Shown here one piece after another: positions 61,678 through 64,000 of a DNA stretch of 64,000 bases (position 1 is the first letter of the stretch; each line of letters opens with the position of its first letter). Made by a program: the position numbers and the translations under genes. The notes beneath the pieces were generated by a model. It had not been told where the DNA came from. It made no database searches and saw nothing but the letters and a program-made list of their open reading frames with translations. The DNA is from Gammaproteobacteria bacterium (GTDB lineage: Bacteria; Pseudomonadota; Gammaproteobacteria; JAKDMP01): positions 22,543 to 86,542 of the forward strand of contig JALUYA010000014.1 of NCBI GenBank assembly GCA_027018875.1, in the 5' to 3' direction.

Positions 61678-62466
61678 CTAGATCTCCGCTTCCTCAACAA
61701 CCAATGCCGCCGAGCGACTGCGCTGCAACTCAAGCTGGAAGAAGTAACGAACCCGTTGATCCTCGCTGGCAAGCAGCTCGTGTGGAGCGCCATCGGCAAG
61801 AACCCCACCCTCGAAAAGAAGAATAGCACGGTCGGCCAGACGTTGAACCGACGCCAGATCATGCGTAATCATCACCACGGTGATCCCCAGGGCATCATGA
61901 AGCCGACGGATAAGCTCATCGAGTGAACGGGTACTGGCCGGATCCAGCCCGGATCCCGGCTCATCCAGCAGCAACAATTCAGGATCGAGTGCCAACGCCC
62001 GGGCCAGCGCCGCCCGCTTGATCATGCCGCCCGACAACTCACTGGGCATCAGGCAGGATGCGCTCGGTGGAAGCCCGGTCAACTGCAATTTAAGCTGGGC
62101 AATTTCTTCGATCAGCCGCCGCGGCAGATGCGTATGTTCCATAAGGGGCAAGGCCACATTATGTCGCACGTTGATACCGCCGAAAAGCGCTCCGAACTGA
62201 AACATAAACCCCATTTTTCGCCGCATAGTCTGAATCTTATTGTCGTCCAGACCGACCCGCTTCCCAAAAAGCTCTACGGAACCGGAATCCGGTGCCATCA
62301 AAAGCGCCATGATTCGAAGCAAGGTTGTCTTGCCACTTCCACTTCCACCCAATAGAGTCACGATCTCGCCCCGATGGATATCCAGGTCGATTCCATCATG
62401 CACGATCCGATGTCCGAATCGGGTTTGTATTTCTCTCAGTCGAACGACCGGTGCGATTCCGTTCAC
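61678..62466 (-). CDS. Lipid ABC transporter ATP-binding protein (MlaF-like)
   Basis: ATPase of the MCE lipid transporter. The 262 residues have Walker A LLGGSGSGKTTLL near residue 38, the Q-loop region FQFGALFGGINV, signature LSGGMIKRAALARALALD near 133, Walker B LLLLDEPGSGLDP and the switch His in VMITHDL. The phrase FQFGALFG is typical of MlaF proteins. It overlaps the permease by four bases. Confidence 0.95.
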   Translation of the reverse strand: MNGIAPVVRLREIQTRFGHRIVHDGIDLDIHRGEIVTLLGGSGSGKTTLLRIMALLMAPDSGSVELFGKRVGLDDNKIQTMRRKMGFMFQFGALFGGINVRHNVALPLMEHTHLPRRLIEEIAQLKLQLTGLPPSASCLMPSELSGGMIKRAALARALALDPELLLLDEPGSGLDPASTRSLDELIRRLHDALGITVVMITHDLASVQRLADRAILLFEGGVLADGAPHELLASEDQRVRYFFQLELQRSRSAALVVEEAEI

Positions 62467-63584
62467 AATCCCAGCGTGCTATACGCCACCGAAAAGGCGG
62501 CATCGATGACGATCACGAAAAAAATGCCCTGGACGACGCTGCGGGTGGTCCGCCGCCCGACGCTCTCCGCGCTTGACTCGGCCTTGAAACCGTGAAAACA
62601 CCCTACGGTAGCGATCACTACCGCAAAAATCGGCGCTTTGGCCAATCCGGTCAGGGCCGTTGCCGGACCAATCGCCGAGCCCATCTGGGTCAAAAAGGCG
62701 TAAGGCGAAATCCCAGCCACCAACTGCGCGGTCAGGGCCGCCCCAACGATGCCGGACATATCGGCCAGAACCGTGAGCAACGGCAGGGTAAGCATCAGAC
62801 CGAACACCCGTGGCAGAACGAGAATCTCCAATGGATTAAGTCCCATCGAAACCATGGCGTCAACCTCATCGGCGGCACGCATGGCGCCGATCTGCGCCGC
62901 AAACGCAGAGCCGGTACGCCCGGCGACCACGATGGCCACAATCAACGGGCCCATCTCGCGCAAAATAGTGACCCCTGCCAGATTCGCGGCAAAAATCACC
63001 GCCCCGTAGGTGCGCAATACGAACAGCCCCTGGTAGGTAATCACCACCCCGATCAGAAATGCCAACAGGATAATGATAGGTACCGCATTGACCCCGGTTT
63101 CTTCAACAATTTCAAAAAACTGGGGTAACCTCACCCGCCCACTGCCCATGAGCAGAACCCAACGAGACACGGTCCGCCCGAGTAACTCCAGGTATTCAAG
63201 TATCGAGGCGTAGATTTGTACCGTCGCCAGCCCACAGCGTTGCAAAAAGGTAAATCGCGGCGTGGTGAATTTCACCTCGCGCGGATCGGGCTGCGAGGCA
63301 ACCAGATCGAGCAATGCGCGCACATCCCGGCTCACGTTCAAGGTGCGGACCTCACGCCCCGAGCCTTCCAAATCACGCAAGGAGCGGGAAATAAACCAGG
63401 CACCCGAAGTATCGAGCAACCCCAGCTCCGCAAAATCCACCGCGATAACCCCTTCCCGCGGCAGCTTGCGCGGCAGCCCGGCCAACGCCCGCTCCAGGGT
63501 CAGAGAAGTCCAGCATCCGGCAAGATGTATGGTATTGCCGTCCAGCCGAATTTGCGGCCGTTCCGATTCAGAAGATACAGGCAC
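62463..63584 (-). CDS. MlaE-type permease fused to an N-terminal STAS domain
   Basis: Inner-membrane subunit of the lipid transporter. The start is unclear: the open frame runs back through the tRNA-Phe gene, which it cannot use, so I take the GTG at 63584 (VPVSSESERPQIRLDGN), with GGAG about 11 bases ahead, giving 373 residues. The first about 110 residues form a STAS/MlaB-like domain (GVIAVDFAELGLLDTSGAWF); the rest is MlaE, with GVVITYQGLFVLRTYGAVIF, REMGPLIVAIVVAGRTGSAF and GAMRAADEVDAMVSMGLNPL. In the classical Mla system MlaB is a separate protein. Confidence 0.88.
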   Translation of the reverse strand: MPVSSESERPQIRLDGNTIHLAGCWTSLTLERALAGLPRKLPREGVIAVDFAELGLLDTSGAWFISRSLRDLEGSGREVRTLNVSRDVRALLDLVASQPDPREVKFTTPRFTFLQRCGLATVQIYASILEYLELLGRTVSRWVLLMGSGRVRLPQFFEIVEETGVNAVPIIILLAFLIGVVITYQGLFVLRTYGAVIFAANLAGVTILREMGPLIVAIVVAGRTGSAFAAQIGAMRAADEVDAMVSMGLNPLEILVLPRVFGLMLTLPLLTVLADMSGIVGAALTAQLVAGISPYAFLTQMGSAIGPATALTGLAKAPIFAVVIATVGCFHGFKAESSAESVGRRTTRSVVQGIFFVIVIDAAFSVAYSTLGL

Positions 63585-63721
63585 CGATCCGCAGTCTCCG
63601 CGCAAAATGGGTAGCTTGGCGTTTATTTTAGCCTGCTTCGCCTGGCGGCCTTGACGCGAGCCCCCCCGGCCCGTTTTAATACACACTTCGGCTCGAGTTG
63701 TCAGCAATTTTCCCAGGCATC

Positions 63722-63797
<76 letters not shown>

Positions 63798-63820
63798 TAT
63801 TCCCTTTCTTAACGGCGGCA

Positions 63821-63862
63821 CCTAAGCCCGCACAGTGACGTTTATGGTGCGTGACGCTTAGG
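63821..63862. repeat. Two-level inverted repeat beside an insertion sequence
   Basis: CCTAAGC (63821-63827) pairs with GCTTAGG (63856-63862), and inside it CGCAC pairs with GTGCG. On the plus strand the stem is followed by ATAAAAAAA and not by T, so it is not a terminator in either direction as it stands. It ends about ten bases before the left end of the ISL3-type element and could be part of the original downstream region of tRNA-Phe. Confidence 0.5.
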
Positions 63863-63872
63863 ATAAAAAAAC

Positions 63873-64000
63873 GGGCTCTTCCCCAAATCAGGTGGGTAGG
63901 CTAGCGTAATCCCCCATGAGAGATAAAGAACTATACGCCCAGATTCTGGGCATCAAGAGCCCCTGGCAGGTAACCGGTGTAGAACTGGCTTTGTCAGAGG
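63873..64000 (+). mobile_element. ISL3-family insertion sequence, left end (cut by window edge)
   Basis: The element appears to begin with GGGCTCTTCCCCAAATCAGG at 63873, resembling the terminal inverted repeats of ISL3-family elements (GGCTCTT-C-AAAT type). The transposase starts 43 bases inside. The flanking bases at 63864-63871 are A-rich; ISL3 elements make 8-bp target duplications, but the right end is outside the window. Confidence 0.75.
63916..64000 (+). CDS. ISL3-family transposase, N-terminal fragment
   Basis: The first 28 codons, MRDKELYAQILGIKSPWQVT and GVELALSE, are inside the window. The SPWxVxxVEL pattern is characteristic of the start of ISL3 (TnpA) transposases, which carry an N-terminal zinc-binding region and a DDE catalytic domain further on. 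Whether the gene is intact cannot be told. Confidence 0.78.
   Translation, partial: MRDKELYAQILGIKSPWQVTGVELALSE

Overview
This window is a high-GC stretch of a gammaproteobacterial chromosome. The main evidence is gene order. The block rpsB-tsf-pyrH-frr-uppS-cdsA-dxr-rseP-bamA-skp-lpxD-fabZ-lpxA-lpxB-rnhB-dnaE-accA-tilS, with map-glnD-dapC/D/E diverging from it, follows the classical gammaproteobacterial arrangement, and queA-tgt-yajC-secD-secF is a second one. The lipid A genes, BamA/Skp and an Mla-like system show a diderm envelope. I cannot name the genus. A Chromatiales- or Acidiferrobacterales-like relative is a guess only.

Layout, left to right. 1-4000: the 5' part of argE (minus), then a prc protease and a small secreted protein (plus). 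4003-24113: a very tightly packed minus-strand run of 18 genes for translation, isoprenoid and phospholipid precursors, outer-membrane assembly, lipid A, replication and fatty-acid initiation. 24411-31020: the divergent plus-strand run map-glnD-dapC-dapD-dapE (lysine/diaminopimelate supply and nitrogen sensing). 31001-33075: a thioesterase and an acyl-CoA synthetase on minus. 33296-35476: a dipeptidyl carboxypeptidase. 35614-35991: tmRNA with a clear promoter and terminator, followed by a decayed IS3-type transposase. 36824-46962: minus-strand secF-secD-yajC-tgt-queA, sdaA and putA. 47036-49681: lutA-lutB-lutC on plus, diverging from putA. 50002-53336: tRNA-Gly, an AsmA-family gene and mutY. 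53460-57856: a class III CoA-transferase and a thiolase (minus) and another acyl-CoA synthetase (plus). 57846-63584: the ergothioneine genes egtD and egtB behind a four-gene Mla/MCE lipid-transport set. 63722-64000: tRNA-Phe, then the left end of an ISL3-family insertion sequence cut by the window edge.

Functionally the window is mostly housekeeping. Envelope biogenesis is unusually complete (BamA, Skp, RseP, LpxA/B/D, FabZ, UppS, CdsA, Dxr, SecDF-YajC, AsmA-like, Mla-like). Amino-acid and organic-acid catabolism (SdaA, PutA, LutABC) and CoA-thioester metabolism make up most of the rest. Accessory signals are few: two insertion-sequence traces, each beside an RNA gene, and a pair of similar ~75-bp intergenic sequences (49876-49948 and 55996-56070), each lying just upstream of a -10-like box. 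I found no CRISPR array, phage, toxin-antitoxin pair or recognisable defence system. The intergenic repeat pair is the best candidate for something undescribed, and it is modest evidence.
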